64,000 nucleotides of DNA, from assembly GCA_017745235.1 (NCBI GenBank), contig JAGHZU010000010.1, forward strand, positions 62,001 to 126,000. The letters are read 5' to 3'. Origin of the DNA: Caulobacter sp. GTDB taxonomy: Bacteria; Pseudomonadota; Alphaproteobacteria; Caulobacterales; Caulobacteraceae. The position numbers and the translations under genes were made by a program. Position 1 is the first letter of the stretch, and every line of letters starts with the position of its first letter. Below the pieces are notes generated by a model. The model ran no database searches. It worked only from the letters and a program-made list of their open reading frames with translations, and had not been told where the DNA came from. Of this stretch, positions 26,877 to 35,783 are shown in pieces.

Positions 26877-27557
26877 GTGAGTCCGACAAGCGACGTCGCC
26901 GCCAGCCACGCGACGGAACAAGAGGTCGAAGGCGTCGACAACGAGGCCGTCACCAAGAATCTGGTCTTCGTCGCGGCGGAACGACTGTTCGCGCTGCACG
27001 GCTTCCAGAACGTCTCGGTGCGCGACATCACGGCCGCCGCCGGCGTGAACCTTGCCTCGGTGAACTATCACTTCGGCTCCAAGGACGCGCTGCTCTACGA
27101 GATCTTCCGCCGCCGCACGGTGGAGCTGAACCGCGAGCGCGCCAAGAAGCTGCACGAAGCCACCGATCGCCACCACGGCTCGCCGCCCGTGCGCGACATC
27201 CTGGCGGCCCTGTTGACCCCGCCGCTCAAGTGGCTGGCGCCTGATCACGAGCGTCGCATCTCGCTGCAGTTCCTGATCCGCGCCCGCAGCGAGGGCACGG
27301 ACGAGATCCGCAAGGTGCTGCAGACCGACGTGACCCACCTGCGCCGTTTCTCGGACGCCCTGATGCGGGCGCGTCCGGACCTGGCGCCGGAAGACGTCTA
27401 CTGGCGCCTGCACTTCACCCTGGGCATGCTGCACAATAATCGGTTCGCCGAGTTCGACCGCCTGAACGTGCTGTCGGAAGGCACGACCAGCGAGGCCGAC
27501 GTCGAGGCCCTGCTGGAGCGCATGCTCGCATTCGCCGAGGCCGGCTTCGCGGCCTGA
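26877..27557 (+). CDS. TetR/AcrR-family transcriptional regulator
   Basis: The 226-residue protein starts at GTG after AAAGGGGA. Residues about 27-75 form the helix-turn-helix (FQNVSVRDITAAAGVNLASVNYHFGSKDALLYEIF). The C-terminal ligand domain (PAFS/Fatty-acyl type) has WLAPDHERRISLQFL and a CecR-like region. It is divergent from the hybrid kinase and ends six bases before the convergent dehydrogenase gene. The ligand and targets are unknown. Confidence 0.92.
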   Translation: MSPTSDVAASHATEQEVEGVDNEAVTKNLVFVAAERLFALHGFQNVSVRDITAAAGVNLASVNYHFGSKDALLYEIFRRRTVELNRERAKKLHEATDRHHGSPPVRDILAALLTPPLKWLAPDHERRISLQFLIRARSEGTDEIRKVLQTDVTHLRRFSDALMRARPDLAPEDVYWRLHFTLGMLHNNRFAEFDRLNVLSEGTTSEADVEALLERMLAFAEAGFAA

Positions 27558-27563
27558 TGCTTC

Positions 27564-28478
27564 TCAGGGCCTCGCCGCGAAATGGGCGGCGAGGTTCTCC
27601 AGAACCAGGCGCGCCATCTCGCTGCGCCCCTCCACCGTGGCGCTGCCCCGGTGCGGCTGAAGCACGACATCCTCGCGGCCTAGCAGGGCCGTCGGCACGT
27701 CAGGCTCGTGGGCGAAGACGTCCAGTCCCGCCCCGCCCAGTCGCCCCTCTTCCAACGCCGTGACCAGCGCCGCCTCGTCCACGACCGTGCCGCGTGACAC
27801 GTTGATCAGCAGACCTTCGGGGCCCAAAGCGTCGAGGACGGCAGCGTCCACCAGGTTTCGCGTCTCGGCCCCGCCCGACGTGGCGACGAACAGAACCTGG
27901 CTGCGCCGCGCCAACTCCAGCGGGCTTTCGGCGTAGGCATAGGGAACGCCCGAACGCGGGCGGCGGCTGTGATAGATGACCTCCCGCGCGAACGGCGTGG
28001 CGCGGGCGGCGATAGCCAGACCGATCTCGCCCAGGCCCAGGACGCCGACCGCACGGCCGCTGGCCGTGCGGCTCAGCGCCAGGGGGGCGCCCGACGCCCA
28101 GCCGCGGCCGCGCACATAGGCGTCGGCGACCATCATCCGCCGCGACAGCGACAACCAAAGGCCTATGGCCAGGTCGGCGACGTCGGCGGTGAGGACGCCT
28201 GGCGTGATGGCGACATTCACGTTGGACGCCTTCGCCCGATCCAGATCGACTGCGTCCAACCCCACGCCATTGACCGCAATGATCTCCAGCGCCGGCAACT
28301 GGTCCCAGACCGCAGCGGGAAGACCCTTGCCGCCTCCGGTCACCACCGCCCGCACCCGCGAGGCGAGCGCCGGAGGCGGCAGGCCATCGGCGCCCAGCCG
28401 ACATACTGTATAGGCCTCCTCGAGAGCGGCCTCGAGATCGGCGGACATCGACTGGACAAGGAGTAGGTCGGGCTTCAT
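27564..28478 (-). CDS. 2-hydroxyacid dehydrogenase
   Basis: The 304-residue enzyme belongs to the D-isomer-specific 2-hydroxyacid dehydrogenases. The NAD(P) motif is GVLGLGEIGLAIA, and the catalytic Arg (SRGTVVDEAAL), Glu and His (LQPHRGSAT) are present. It is a short member like glyoxylate/hydroxypyruvate reductases, with HSRRP after strand 2, which hints at NADP. It would reduce a 2-oxo acid such as hydroxypyruvate. It converges with the TetR gene and lies nine bases after the UdgX start is passed. Confidence 0.9.
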   Translation of the reverse strand: MKPDLLLVQSMSADLEAALEEAYTVCRLGADGLPPPALASRVRAVVTGGGKGLPAAVWDQLPALEIIAVNGVGLDAVDLDRAKASNVNVAITPGVLTADVADLAIGLWLSLSRRMMVADAYVRGRGWASGAPLALSRTASGRAVGVLGLGEIGLAIAARATPFAREVIYHSRRPRSGVPYAYAESPLELARRSQVLFVATSGGAETRNLVDAAVLDALGPEGLLINVSRGTVVDEAALVTALEEGRLGGAGLDVFAHEPDVPTALLGREDVVLQPHRGSATVEGRSEMARLVLENLAAHFAARP

Positions 28479-28487
28479 GCCGCCAGA

Positions 28488-29153
28488 CTAGTGCGAGTCC
28501 TCGCCCGAAGCCTGCTCCCGCGCCCAACGCGCCGCCAGCCGAAGGTCGGCCACGAGTTCCTCATAGGCTCGTGCCTTGGCCTCCGGATCGGGCATGCGCA
28601 GCATGAACGACGGATGCCAACTGACCAGGCCGACGCCTTCGCCGGCCAGGGCCAGACGCTGTCCTCGCGATTTGCCGATGGGCATGGCCTTGCCGAACAC
28701 CGCCAGCCCCGCTGTGGCGCCCAACGCCAGGATCACCCTGGGCCGCACCAACTGCCGTTCGGCGTCCAGCCACCAGCGGCAGGCCTGGACCTCGCCCCGG
28801 TCGGGCGTCTTGTGCAAGCGGCGCTTGCCGCGTGGTTCGTTCTTGAAGTGCTTGACGGCGTTCGTCAGGAAGATCGCTTCGCGCTCTAGCCCGGCCCGAG
28901 CCATCGCCCGGTTCAGGAGCTGTCCCGCCGGTCCGACGAATGGCCGTCCGCGCACGTCCTCCTGGTCTCCGGGCTGCTCGCCGACAATCATCAACGAGCT
29001 TTGCGGCGGCCCCTCGCCCGCCACGCCCTGGGTCGCGTTGCGCCAGAGGTCGCAGCGCCGGCAGGCTTCGAGGTCGGCGGCCAGCGCTTCCAGGTCGACC
29101 GGCTGGTCCTGATCGACAGAACCGGCTGAAGGAACGTGAGGCGCGAGCGACAT
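28488..29153 (-). CDS. udgX: UdgX-type uracil-DNA glycosylase/covalent binder
   Basis: The 221-residue protein of the UDG superfamily has GEQPGDQED (residues 58-66) and SWHPSFMLR (179-187), and the signature insert GKRRLHKTP with His114, like the KRRIH motif of mycobacterial UdgX. Cys31 and Cys34 with Cys125 fit the iron-sulfur cluster ligands. UdgX proteins excise uracil and stay covalently bonded to the abasic site through this histidine. The change of Ile to Leu in the motif is minor. It is followed nine bases later by the dehydrogenase gene. Confidence 0.9.
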   Translation of the reverse strand: MSLAPHVPSAGSVDQDQPVDLEALAADLEACRRCDLWRNATQGVAGEGPPQSSLMIVGEQPGDQEDVRGRPFVGPAGQLLNRAMARAGLEREAIFLTNAVKHFKNEPRGKRRLHKTPDRGEVQACRWWLDAERQLVRPRVILALGATAGLAVFGKAMPIGKSRGQRLALAGEGVGLVSWHPSFMLRMPDPEAKARAYEELVADLRLAARWAREQASGEDSH

Positions 29154-29264
29154 GGCTTCCGTCCTGTAGGCGATCCATACGGAATGGCCCCTGGCCCCGG
29201 CGGGTTCCTGCGATCACCCGCCCGTTACGGAACAAGCCCGTCGCGGCGGGGTTATGCAGGCCTG

Positions 29265-30140
29265 ATGACCCGGCTCGGCATCCTTCATGAGACACGCTAC
29301 GTCTACGCCCGTCCGGTGGGGTTCGGGGCGCACCGACTGTTGATCCGCCCGCGCGACAGCCACGCCATTCGCATCGTCGAGGCTTCGCTCCAGACTTCCC
29401 TTCCCGGCCCTACGCGGTGGACCTACGACGCAGCGGGCAACTGCCTGTGCTGGTTCACCCCCCAGGGTGAAGCCAACGGCCTGACCATCACCAGCCGCCT
29501 GGTCATCGACCGGTATCCGACTCCGCTGACGACGCCGTACGTCGACGACCCGCACACGGCCTCGCCCATCGTCTACGCGCTGGAAGACCGGACGGTGCTG
29601 GCGCCCTTCATCACGCCGGTGACCGACGATCTCGACCGGGCCCTTCCTCGTTGGCTGCGTAATCTGATGGGACCGCCGGACGAGCCCGCGGTCGAATTCC
29701 TCTTTCGCATGACCCACGCCATCCACGACGGGTTCGAGTACCAGGTTCGCCCCGAAGCCGGCACGCAGTCGCCTGCCGAGACCTTGACCAAGGGCTCAGG
29801 CACATGCCGCGACTTCGCCTGGCTGATGGTCGAGGCCCTGCGCCGCCTGGGCTACGCGGCGACTTTCGCCACGGGATACCTCCACAGCGCGGCCCCCGCC
29901 CTGCGCGGCGCGGGCGCCACCCACGCCTGGTGCGAGGTCTTCCTGCCCGACCTGGGCTGGGTCGAGTTCGATCCCACCAATGGCCTGGCGGAGTCGCCCG
30001 ACCTGATCCGCGTCGCCGCCACACGTACGCCCGCCGAGGCCCTGCCCGTATCAGGCGCGATCCTGGGCGACCCCGGAGAGGCGCACCTGCACGTGTCGGT
30101 GCAGGTCAGGCTGATCGATGATCTCGACGCGGCGGCATGA
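29265..30140 (+). CDS. Transglutaminase-like protein
   Basis: The 291-residue protein has an N-terminal bacterial transglutaminase-like beta domain (LHETRYVYARPVGFGAHRLLI) and the core with catalytic Cys in KGSGTCRDFAWLM, His in THAWCEVFLP and Asp in WVEFDPTNG. It would be a cysteine protease or amidase acting on peptide bonds, or an inactive binder. No signal peptide is seen. It is followed by a small gene of 49 codons. Confidence 0.9.
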   Translation: MTRLGILHETRYVYARPVGFGAHRLLIRPRDSHAIRIVEASLQTSLPGPTRWTYDAAGNCLCWFTPQGEANGLTITSRLVIDRYPTPLTTPYVDDPHTASPIVYALEDRTVLAPFITPVTDDLDRALPRWLRNLMGPPDEPAVEFLFRMTHAIHDGFEYQVRPEAGTQSPAETLTKGSGTCRDFAWLMVEALRRLGYAATFATGYLHSAAPALRGAGATHAWCEVFLPDLGWVEFDPTNGLAESPDLIRVAATRTPAEALPVSGAILGDPGEAHLHVSVQVRLIDDLDAAA

Positions 30141-30166
30141 ACCCTGGTTTTCGACGGAGCACGGCC

Positions 30167-30316
30167 ATGATGAAGAACCTTCCTCAGCAGCAGCACCCGC
30201 TCCACAACCCGCACATCCCCCATGCCGAGCCCAAGCCCCAGCACGGACAAAAGCCCGACAAGGACTGCCTGAAAACGCCGGAAAAGCGCTCGTTCGAGCC
30301 CCGCCCCGGCCACTAG
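30167..30316 (+). CDS. Small Pro/His-rich protein
   Basis: A 49-residue frame (MMKNLPQQQHPLHNPHIP...) starts at the ATG at 30167 with GGAG eight bases upstream, 26 bases after the transglutaminase stop. The sequence is rich in Pro, His and Gln and ends in SFEPRPGH; no domain is seen. Codon bias and the ribosome site support a real gene, probably in one transcript with the upstream gene. Function unknown. Confidence 0.6.
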   Translation: MMKNLPQQQHPLHNPHIPHAEPKPQHGQKPDKDCLKTPEKRSFEPRPGH

Positions 30317-30319
30317 GCC

Positions 30320-30499
30320 TCAGTGACGGCGCATGTAGTAAGCGGCCTGGGGCGCATCGCCCGGCGGGCCGATCACCCGCACCTCGCGCCGGACCAGTTC
30401 GATCTGGTCGCGCAGCCAGGCGGCGGTCTCGTAATCTTCCGAGGCGACGGCTTGCGCCAGTTCCTCTTCCATTTCCGAAAGGTGCGTTTCGGCGCTCAT
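30320..30499 (-). CDS. Small UVR-domain protein
   Basis: The 59-residue protein starts at the ATG at 30499, with GGAGGAC nearby as ribosome site. The pattern EEELAQAVASEDYETAAWLRDQIE is a UVR (UvrB/UvrC) helical hairpin, the motif that binds UvrC or McsB-like partners. Nothing else is in the product apart from a short VRREVRVIGPPG tail. It is likely a small adaptor in repair or protein quality control. It overlaps no other gene; the MFS gene diverges 106 bases away. Confidence 0.72.
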   Translation of the reverse strand: MSAETHLSEMEEELAQAVASEDYETAAWLRDQIELVRREVRVIGPPGDAPQAAYYMRRH

Positions 30500-30605
30500 G
30501 GCGTCCTCCGGATCCACCGCTCCTACCATAACGCGCCAGGACGACATCGGATCTCGAAACGCGAACCGACTTGAGCCCGCCGGCCGACGGGCGTAAGCCG
30601 CCCGC

Positions 30606-32042
30606 GTGTCGACCGTTCCCCCAGATAACGCTCCCACGCCCTCGGCGATGGGAACTCGCCTGATCTCGCTGGCGGTGGCCAGCGCTCTTCTGATGGAGTT
30701 CATCGACTCTACGGCGCTCTCGACCGCCCTGCCCACCCTGGCCCGAGCGTTCAGCGTCGATCCCATCCATCTGAAGCTGGCCCTCACCTCCTACATCCTG
30801 GCCCTGGCCGTGTTCACGCCCGCCAGCGGCTGGGCGGCCGAGCGCTTCGGGGCGCGGCGAGTTTTCGTGAGCGCGATGATCGTCTTCCTGGCGGGTTCGG
30901 CCCTGTGCGGCCTGTCGCGCAGCCTGGAAGCCCTGGTCGCCTCGCGCATCATCCAAGGGATCGGCGGGGCCATGATGACGCCCGTCGCACGGCTCATCGT
31001 GGTGGGCTCCACGCCCAAGGAGAAGCTCATCAAGGCCATGGGCTGGTTCACCATGCCAGCCCTGGTAGGGCCGCTGATCGGCCCGCCCCTCGCCGGCCTG
31101 GTGCTCAGCTTCGCCGACTGGCCCTGGATCTTCTATCTGAACCTGCCCATCGGCCTGCTGGGCATGACGGCGGTGATGCGCTTCGTGCCCAAGGGTCAGC
31201 CCGCCGAGATGGGCCGCTTCGATTGGCTGGGCTTCCTGTTCTCGGCCATTGCGATCAGCGGCCTGGTGGTGGTGGCGGAGACGGCGGGCCTGTCGCTGCT
31301 GCCGCCGTGGGCTCAGGTCGCGGTGCTGATGCTGGCCCTGGCGTCGGGGTGGCTCTATCTGCGAAAGGCCAAGGCTTCAGCGCGGCCGATCCTGGACCCC
31401 AGCCTTCTGAAGTACCGCACCTTCCGCGCCAGCCTGCTAGGCGGAACCCTGGTGCGCCTGGGAATCGGCGCCAGCCCGTTCCTGCTGCCGCTGCTGCTGC
31501 AGGTGGCCCTGGGCTGGAGCCCGCTGAAGGCCAGCGCCGTGACCCTGGGCACGGGCGTCGGCGTACTGATCGCTCGTCCCTTCGCCGCCGCTGGCCTCAA
31601 GCGCTTCGGCTTCCGCACCTCGCTGGCGGTGTTCGTGACCCTGACGGCGCTGTTCACGGCCGCCCCCGGCTTCTTCACCGTGGCCACGCCGATGTTCGTG
31701 ATGACCGGCGCCCTGTTCCTAGGCGGCTTCTGCCGCTCCAATCAGTTCATCGCCACCAACACGATCGCCTATGCCGACGTGCCCCAGGCCAAGGTCGCAC
31801 AGGCTTCGACCCTGGCGGCGGTGGCCCAGCAGGTGGGCCTGGCGCTGGGGGTCAGCTTCGGCGGCCTGATGCTGCACATGGCGCGAGGATCGGGCGCCCA
31901 GCTGACCCCAGACCGCTTTACCTGGCCCTTCGTGGCCATCGGCCTGGTGACCTTGGCCGCCCTGCCCGTCTACCTGCGGCTCGATCGCGACGCCGGCGCC
32001 GAGATCAGCGGCCGGGCGCGCGCGCCCCAGACCCCGACCTAG
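30606..32042 (+). CDS. MFS drug-efflux transporter, DHA2 family
   Basis: The 478-residue protein starts at GTG and has about fourteen membrane segments. MFS motifs are seen: LMEFIDSTALSTALPTLA in helix 1, GWAAERFGARRVF (motif A, loop 2-3), RIIQGIGGAMMTPVAR (motif B) and GPLIGPPLAGLVL (motif C, the antiporter motif). This fits EmrB/QacA-like proton-driven drug exporters. The stop interlocks in CTAG with the dehydrogenase gene on the other strand. Confidence 0.92.
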   Translation: MSTVPPDNAPTPSAMGTRLISLAVASALLMEFIDSTALSTALPTLARAFSVDPIHLKLALTSYILALAVFTPASGWAAERFGARRVFVSAMIVFLAGSALCGLSRSLEALVASRIIQGIGGAMMTPVARLIVVGSTPKEKLIKAMGWFTMPALVGPLIGPPLAGLVLSFADWPWIFYLNLPIGLLGMTAVMRFVPKGQPAEMGRFDWLGFLFSAIAISGLVVVAETAGLSLLPPWAQVAVLMLALASGWLYLRKAKASARPILDPSLLKYRTFRASLLGGTLVRLGIGASPFLLPLLLQVALGWSPLKASAVTLGTGVGVLIARPFAAAGLKRFGFRTSLAVFVTLTALFTAAPGFFTVATPMFVMTGALFLGGFCRSNQFIATNTIAYADVPQAKVAQASTLAAVAQQVGLALGVSFGGLMLHMARGSGAQLTPDRFTWPFVAIGLVTLAALPVYLRLDRDAGAEISGRARAPQTPT

Positions 32043-33100
32043 CCTCGCGCGGCGGCGATGCGGGCGCGGGCGATCTCGTCGGCGACGAGGTTGGCCGGGC
32101 GCTTGTCGGTCAGCGAGTGGTCCAGCACCTCGCCCAGGGTCTGGGCCAGGCGGTCGAGCTTGGTCGCCACCCACGCCGGATCGAACGAGCCGCCAGCCTC
32201 CAGCGCGCGGATCTCGGCCGCGACGTTGATGATCCCGCCGCCGTTGATGACGTAGTCAGGCGCATAGAGGATGCCGCGCTCGAACACAGCCTGGCCGATG
32301 GTTCCGTCGGCCAACTGGTTGTTGGCGCCGCCGGCGATCACCTTGACCTTCAGGCGCGGCAGGGTCGCGGTCGAGATCGCGCCGCCCAGGGCGCAAGGGG
32401 CGAAGACGTCCGCCTCGACATCGAAGATGGCGTCGACCGGAACGATCTCGGCTCCAGTCTTGGCGGCGACCTCGTTGAGGGCCTGCTGGTTCACGTCGGC
32501 GATGACCAGCTTGGCCCCGGCGGCGTGCAGCTTCTCGGCCAGGTAGGCGCCCACGTGGCCGACGCCCTGGATAGCCACCTTCACGCCCTGCAGGTCGCGG
32601 TTCATGGCGCGCTGGACGCACAGGCGCACGCCCCGGAATACGCCCTCGGCGGTGACCGGCGACGGGTCGCCCGAAGCGGCCGCATGACCCTCCAGGCCGG
32701 CGACGTAACGGGTGGTGCGACGGGTGGCGGTCAGATCGGCCGGCGACACGCCCACGTCTTCAGCCGTCCAGTACTTGCCGCCCAGGCTGTCGACCGCCCG
32801 GCCGAAAGCCTCGAACAGCTCCGGCGTCTTCTGGCTGCGGGCGTCGCCGATGATCACGGCCTTGCCGCCGCCGAAGTCGAGGTCGGCCATGGCGTTCTTG
32901 TAGGACATTCCCCGCGACAGGCGCAGGGCGTCGGTCAGCGCGGCATCGGCGCTGGCGTAGTCCCACATCCGGCAGCCGCCGGCGGCGGGACCGCGCGCCG
33001 TCGAATGAACCGCGATAATCGACTTGAGGCCGGTTTTTTCGTCATAAAACGCGTGAACGCCTTCGTGTCCCTCGAAATCCGGGGAATCGAACAAGGTCAT
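32039..33100 (-). CDS. Glu/Leu/Phe/Val dehydrogenase (leucine or phenylalanine dehydrogenase type)
   Basis: The 353-residue enzyme oxidatively deaminates a branched-chain or aromatic amino acid with NAD. The short length and HSTARGPAAGGCRMW then MSYKNAMADLDFGGGKAVI (catalytic Lys, glycine-rich segment) mark the leucine/phenylalanine branch rather than glutamate dehydrogenase. The Rossmann fold holds AIQGVGHVGAYLA. Gly-Gly-Gly-Ile-Ile-Asn near the C-terminal domain is conserved. Exact substrate is uncertain. Confidence 0.93.
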   Translation of the reverse strand: MTLFDSPDFEGHEGVHAFYDEKTGLKSIIAVHSTARGPAAGGCRMWDYASADAALTDALRLSRGMSYKNAMADLDFGGGKAVIIGDARSQKTPELFEAFGRAVDSLGGKYWTAEDVGVSPADLTATRRTTRYVAGLEGHAAASGDPSPVTAEGVFRGVRLCVQRAMNRDLQGVKVAIQGVGHVGAYLAEKLHAAGAKLVIADVNQQALNEVAAKTGAEIVPVDAIFDVEADVFAPCALGGAISTATLPRLKVKVIAGGANNQLADGTIGQAVFERGILYAPDYVINGGGIINVAAEIRALEAGGSFDPAWVATKLDRLAQTLGEVLDHSLTDKRPANLVADEIARARIAAARG

Positions 33101-33199
33101 GCCGAAAGTCCTGCCCTAGTCAGAAAGTTTGCGCGCGGTGTACGCCGCCAGGGCCGCCGCCACAACCCCTCGCCTTGCCGCACCCTGTAGACGGTCGCG

Positions 33200-34231
33200 T
33201 CAGCGCCCCTCGGCCTGGGTGCGCACGACGTTTGGCGCAGTAGGAGCGCCAGGGACCGGTGGCGAGCCCGACGGCAAGTCGGCCAGCGGGTCGCGCAGGA
33301 AGGAGGCGGCGTCATTCCAGACCACCTCGGCCTGCTTGTCGATCAGCAGCAGATGCCAGCCGTTGGCGTAGTAGGCCGAGCGGTCGTCGGGCTTGAGCCG
33401 GCGCACCGCCTGCATCGTCGGTTCCTTGGGAATGATGTGATCGTTGGCCCCGTAGAAGTAGGCCACCGGAACCTGGACCTTTCCCAGCGACGACCACGCC
33501 CGCTCCATCAATCCGACCAGGCCGTAGAGTGTGTCGGATCGCGCGCCCCAGATCATCAGAGGGTCGCGCCCCATCTTGCGCAATTCCTCGATATTGTCGG
33601 AAGGCTGAACGTTCTTGACCAGCCACTCGGGCGGCTTGACCACCCACGAGCGGGCCGTGTGGGCGCTGATCCAGAGGCTGGTCTTGTAGGGCAGCGGCTG
33701 GTTCGACCACCCCCAGACGGCGGGTGCGAACAGCAGCAGGCGGTCCACCGCCGGCGGCTTGTCCGAAGCCATGGCGCAGATGGCGAAAGCCCCGCCCATG
33801 CTCTCGCCGGCCAGGGCCACCTTGGCGTCGGGGTGAGCTTCGCGCACCAGTTCGACGGTCGTGCGGATGTCCTCGACCACAAGGTCGACCGGCGCCCAGA
33901 CGCCACGCTTGGGCGAGCGGCCGAAGCCCCGGATATCGATGGCGTAGGTCGCGATCCCCTGCTTGGCCCACCACGGACCAGCCAGGCGGAAGGCGTTGGA
34001 GTAGTCGTTCATCCCGTGCAAGGCGACGATCACCTGAGTGACCGGTTTACCCGCCTCGGGCAGCCAGCGCATGAGGCCAAGGCGCGCACCGTCGAAGCTG
34101 ACAAGCCTGTCGTCCTCCAGCCGCGCCCCACGTAGGCCAAGGGGGGCGAGGTCCGGACGCTGGGTCACCGGCGCGCAGGCCGCCGCCCCCATCAGGCAGG
34201 CCGTCTGCAGAAGAAGGAAACGACGGTTCAT
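33200..34231 (-). CDS. Alpha/beta-hydrolase lipoprotein (monoglyceride-lipase-like)
   Basis: The 343-residue protein has a type II signal peptide (lipobox MGAAAC), so it is membrane-anchored outside the cytoplasm. The core has LHGMNDYSNAF, DIRGFGRSP, GESMGGAF (nucleophile Ser in GESMG) and YGANDHIIP with the Asp and WHLLLIDK with His, like monoacylglycerol lipases. The ATG overlaps the stop of the upstream UDG-fold gene as ATGA, a coupling that is odd for a secreted lipase and a DNA enzyme. Confidence 0.9.
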   Translation of the reverse strand: MNRRFLLLQTACLMGAAACAPVTQRPDLAPLGLRGARLEDDRLVSFDGARLGLMRWLPEAGKPVTQVIVALHGMNDYSNAFRLAGPWWAKQGIATYAIDIRGFGRSPKRGVWAPVDLVVEDIRTTVELVREAHPDAKVALAGESMGGAFAICAMASDKPPAVDRLLLFAPAVWGWSNQPLPYKTSLWISAHTARSWVVKPPEWLVKNVQPSDNIEELRKMGRDPLMIWGARSDTLYGLVGLMERAWSSLGKVQVPVAYFYGANDHIIPKEPTMQAVRRLKPDDRSAYYANGWHLLLIDKQAEVVWNDAASFLRDPLADLPSGSPPVPGAPTAPNVVRTQAEGR

Positions 34232-34839
34232 CGAGCCAGCATGTCCCGCACTCGGCGGCGAAGATAGGGCGTCACCTCGGCCTCGAACCACGGGTTGCGC
34301 TTCAGCCATGCGGTGTTGCGCCATGAGGGGTGCGGCAGCGGCAGGACGCCTTCGCCAATATAGTCTCGCCAGGCTGCGACCGTGTCTGTCATGTTCGCTT
34401 TCATACGCTCCCCCAACGCCCAGGCTTGGGCATGGCTCCCAACCAGCAGCGTCAGCTCCATGCGCGGCAAGGCGGCCAGCAGCGGCCTGCGCCACAGCTC
34501 CGCGCAGCGCGGCGGCGGCGGATAGTCACCGCCCTTGGGGTTCGTGCCGGGGAAACAGAAGGCCATGGCGGCGACGCCGATCTCCTCGCGCCCGTAGAAA
34601 GTCTCGCGATCGATCCCCATCCACTCGCGCAGGCGGTTTCCCGATGGATCATTGAAGGGCAGCCCCGTCTCGTGCACCAGCCGCCCCGGCGCCTGGCCGC
34701 AGATCAGCAGGCAGGTTCCCGCGCTTACGCGCACCACGGGCCTGGGCGTATGCGGCAGATACGGCGCGCACGCCCTGCAAGCGCTGATGTCGGCGAGAAT
34801 AGCGTCCAGGGCCATGGCGGTCAGGTAGGTGGGCTGCAT
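34228..34839 (-). CDS. Uracil-DNA-glycosylase-fold protein
   Basis: The 203-residue protein has LLICGQAPG (UDG motif 1 area) and LPLPHPSWRN (motif 2 with His), with Cys21 and Cys24 (CRAC) that resemble cluster ligands of iron-sulfur UDGs. The rest of the UDG core is present: FNDPSGNRLREWMG and AMAFCFPGTNP. It is a distinct subfamily of uracil-DNA-glycosylase-like proteins found in alphaproteobacteria. It may excise uracil or another base; unproven. A start at 34815 (MALDAILADI) would also work. Confidence 0.88.
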   Translation of the reverse strand: MQPTYLTAMALDAILADISACRACAPYLPHTPRPVVRVSAGTCLLICGQAPGRLVHETGLPFNDPSGNRLREWMGIDRETFYGREEIGVAAMAFCFPGTNPKGGDYPPPPRCAELWRRPLLAALPRMELTLLVGSHAQAWALGERMKANMTDTVAAWRDYIGEGVLPLPHPSWRNTAWLKRNPWFEAEVTPYLRRRVRDMLAR

Positions 34840-34971
34840 TGAATGGCCAAGCGCCGCCGTCTTCCCAAAGCGACTAGGGCGAAACTCGGACCCAAAATAG
34901 GGTCAATCCCCGATTGTCGGGGCCTGAGCACGCGACCCATGCTGGCCGCCTGTCAGGCTGGAGCCCGAAAG

Positions 34972-35766
34972 ATGAATGTCGGTCGAGTATGGCGGGTCGT
35001 GGCGCGCCTGGCGGCTATCGTCGTGTTCCTGGCTTCTCCTGCCCTCGCTCAATCCGACACCTCCGACCGCTGGCGCGTCATCGTCAGCCCTTACGCCTGG
35101 GCCGCATCGCTGGATGGCGACCTGACCCTGGCCGGACTGCACACCAATGTCGACGTGCCCTTTTCGGAGATCTTCGACCATCTCGACTTCGTAGCCATGG
35201 GCGAAGTCGAAGTTGCGAAGGGCCGCTGGGGTGTGATCGTCGACGGTCAGCACGTGAAGACCAGCCAGGATGAAAAGGTTCTGGCCAACCGCGTGGACCT
35301 GGGCATCGAAACCACGAACGTCGACGTGGCCGCCTACTACCGTGTCTATGAGCGCGAGTTGGGCGGCGCCACCCGCATGGGCGGGCCGCGCCATTTCGCG
35401 ATCGAGCCCTATGCCGGCGCCCGCTGGACGCGCCTGACCGCAGACGTATCGGCGTTGGGGCTGCAGACACGCAAGACCAGCGAATGGACCGACATCATCG
35501 TGGGCGCGCGGTCGGACTATGACCTGACCGATCGCTGGAACCTGTCGGGTGCGGTCGACCTGGGCTCGAACGGCCAGAATGGGTCCAGCATCAACGCCCG
35601 GGCGATGATCGGCTACGGCGGCCGCTTCCTGGGTCGCCCCACCCAGTGGAAGGCCGGTTATCGCCTGCTCTGGCAGAAGCACCGCGCCGACGACTTCACG
35701 GGCGGCGTCTTCCGCTGGGACGTCACTCGCCAGGGCCCCGTCGCGGGCTTCTCGATGCATTTCTAA
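34972..35766 (+). CDS. Outer-membrane beta-barrel protein
   Basis: The 264-residue protein has an N-terminal hydrophobic signal (RLAAIVVFLASPALAQ) and a mature part of alternating beta strands ending in an aromatic FSMHF, the mark of outer-membrane barrels. WRVIVSPYAWAASLDG at the start is typical of a porin-like YaiO/OmpW or MipA relative. It lies 17 bases before the Ntn hydrolase gene, probably the same transcript. Function is unknown. Confidence 0.82.
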   Translation: MNVGRVWRVVARLAAIVVFLASPALAQSDTSDRWRVIVSPYAWAASLDGDLTLAGLHTNVDVPFSEIFDHLDFVAMGEVEVAKGRWGVIVDGQHVKTSQDEKVLANRVDLGIETTNVDVAAYYRVYERELGGATRMGGPRHFAIEPYAGARWTRLTADVSALGLQTRKTSEWTDIIVGARSDYDLTDRWNLSGAVDLGSNGQNGSSINARAMIGYGGRFLGRPTQWKAGYRLLWQKHRADDFTGGVFRWDVTRQGPVAGFSMHF

Positions 35767-35783
35767 CCACAGGAGCCCGTCCT

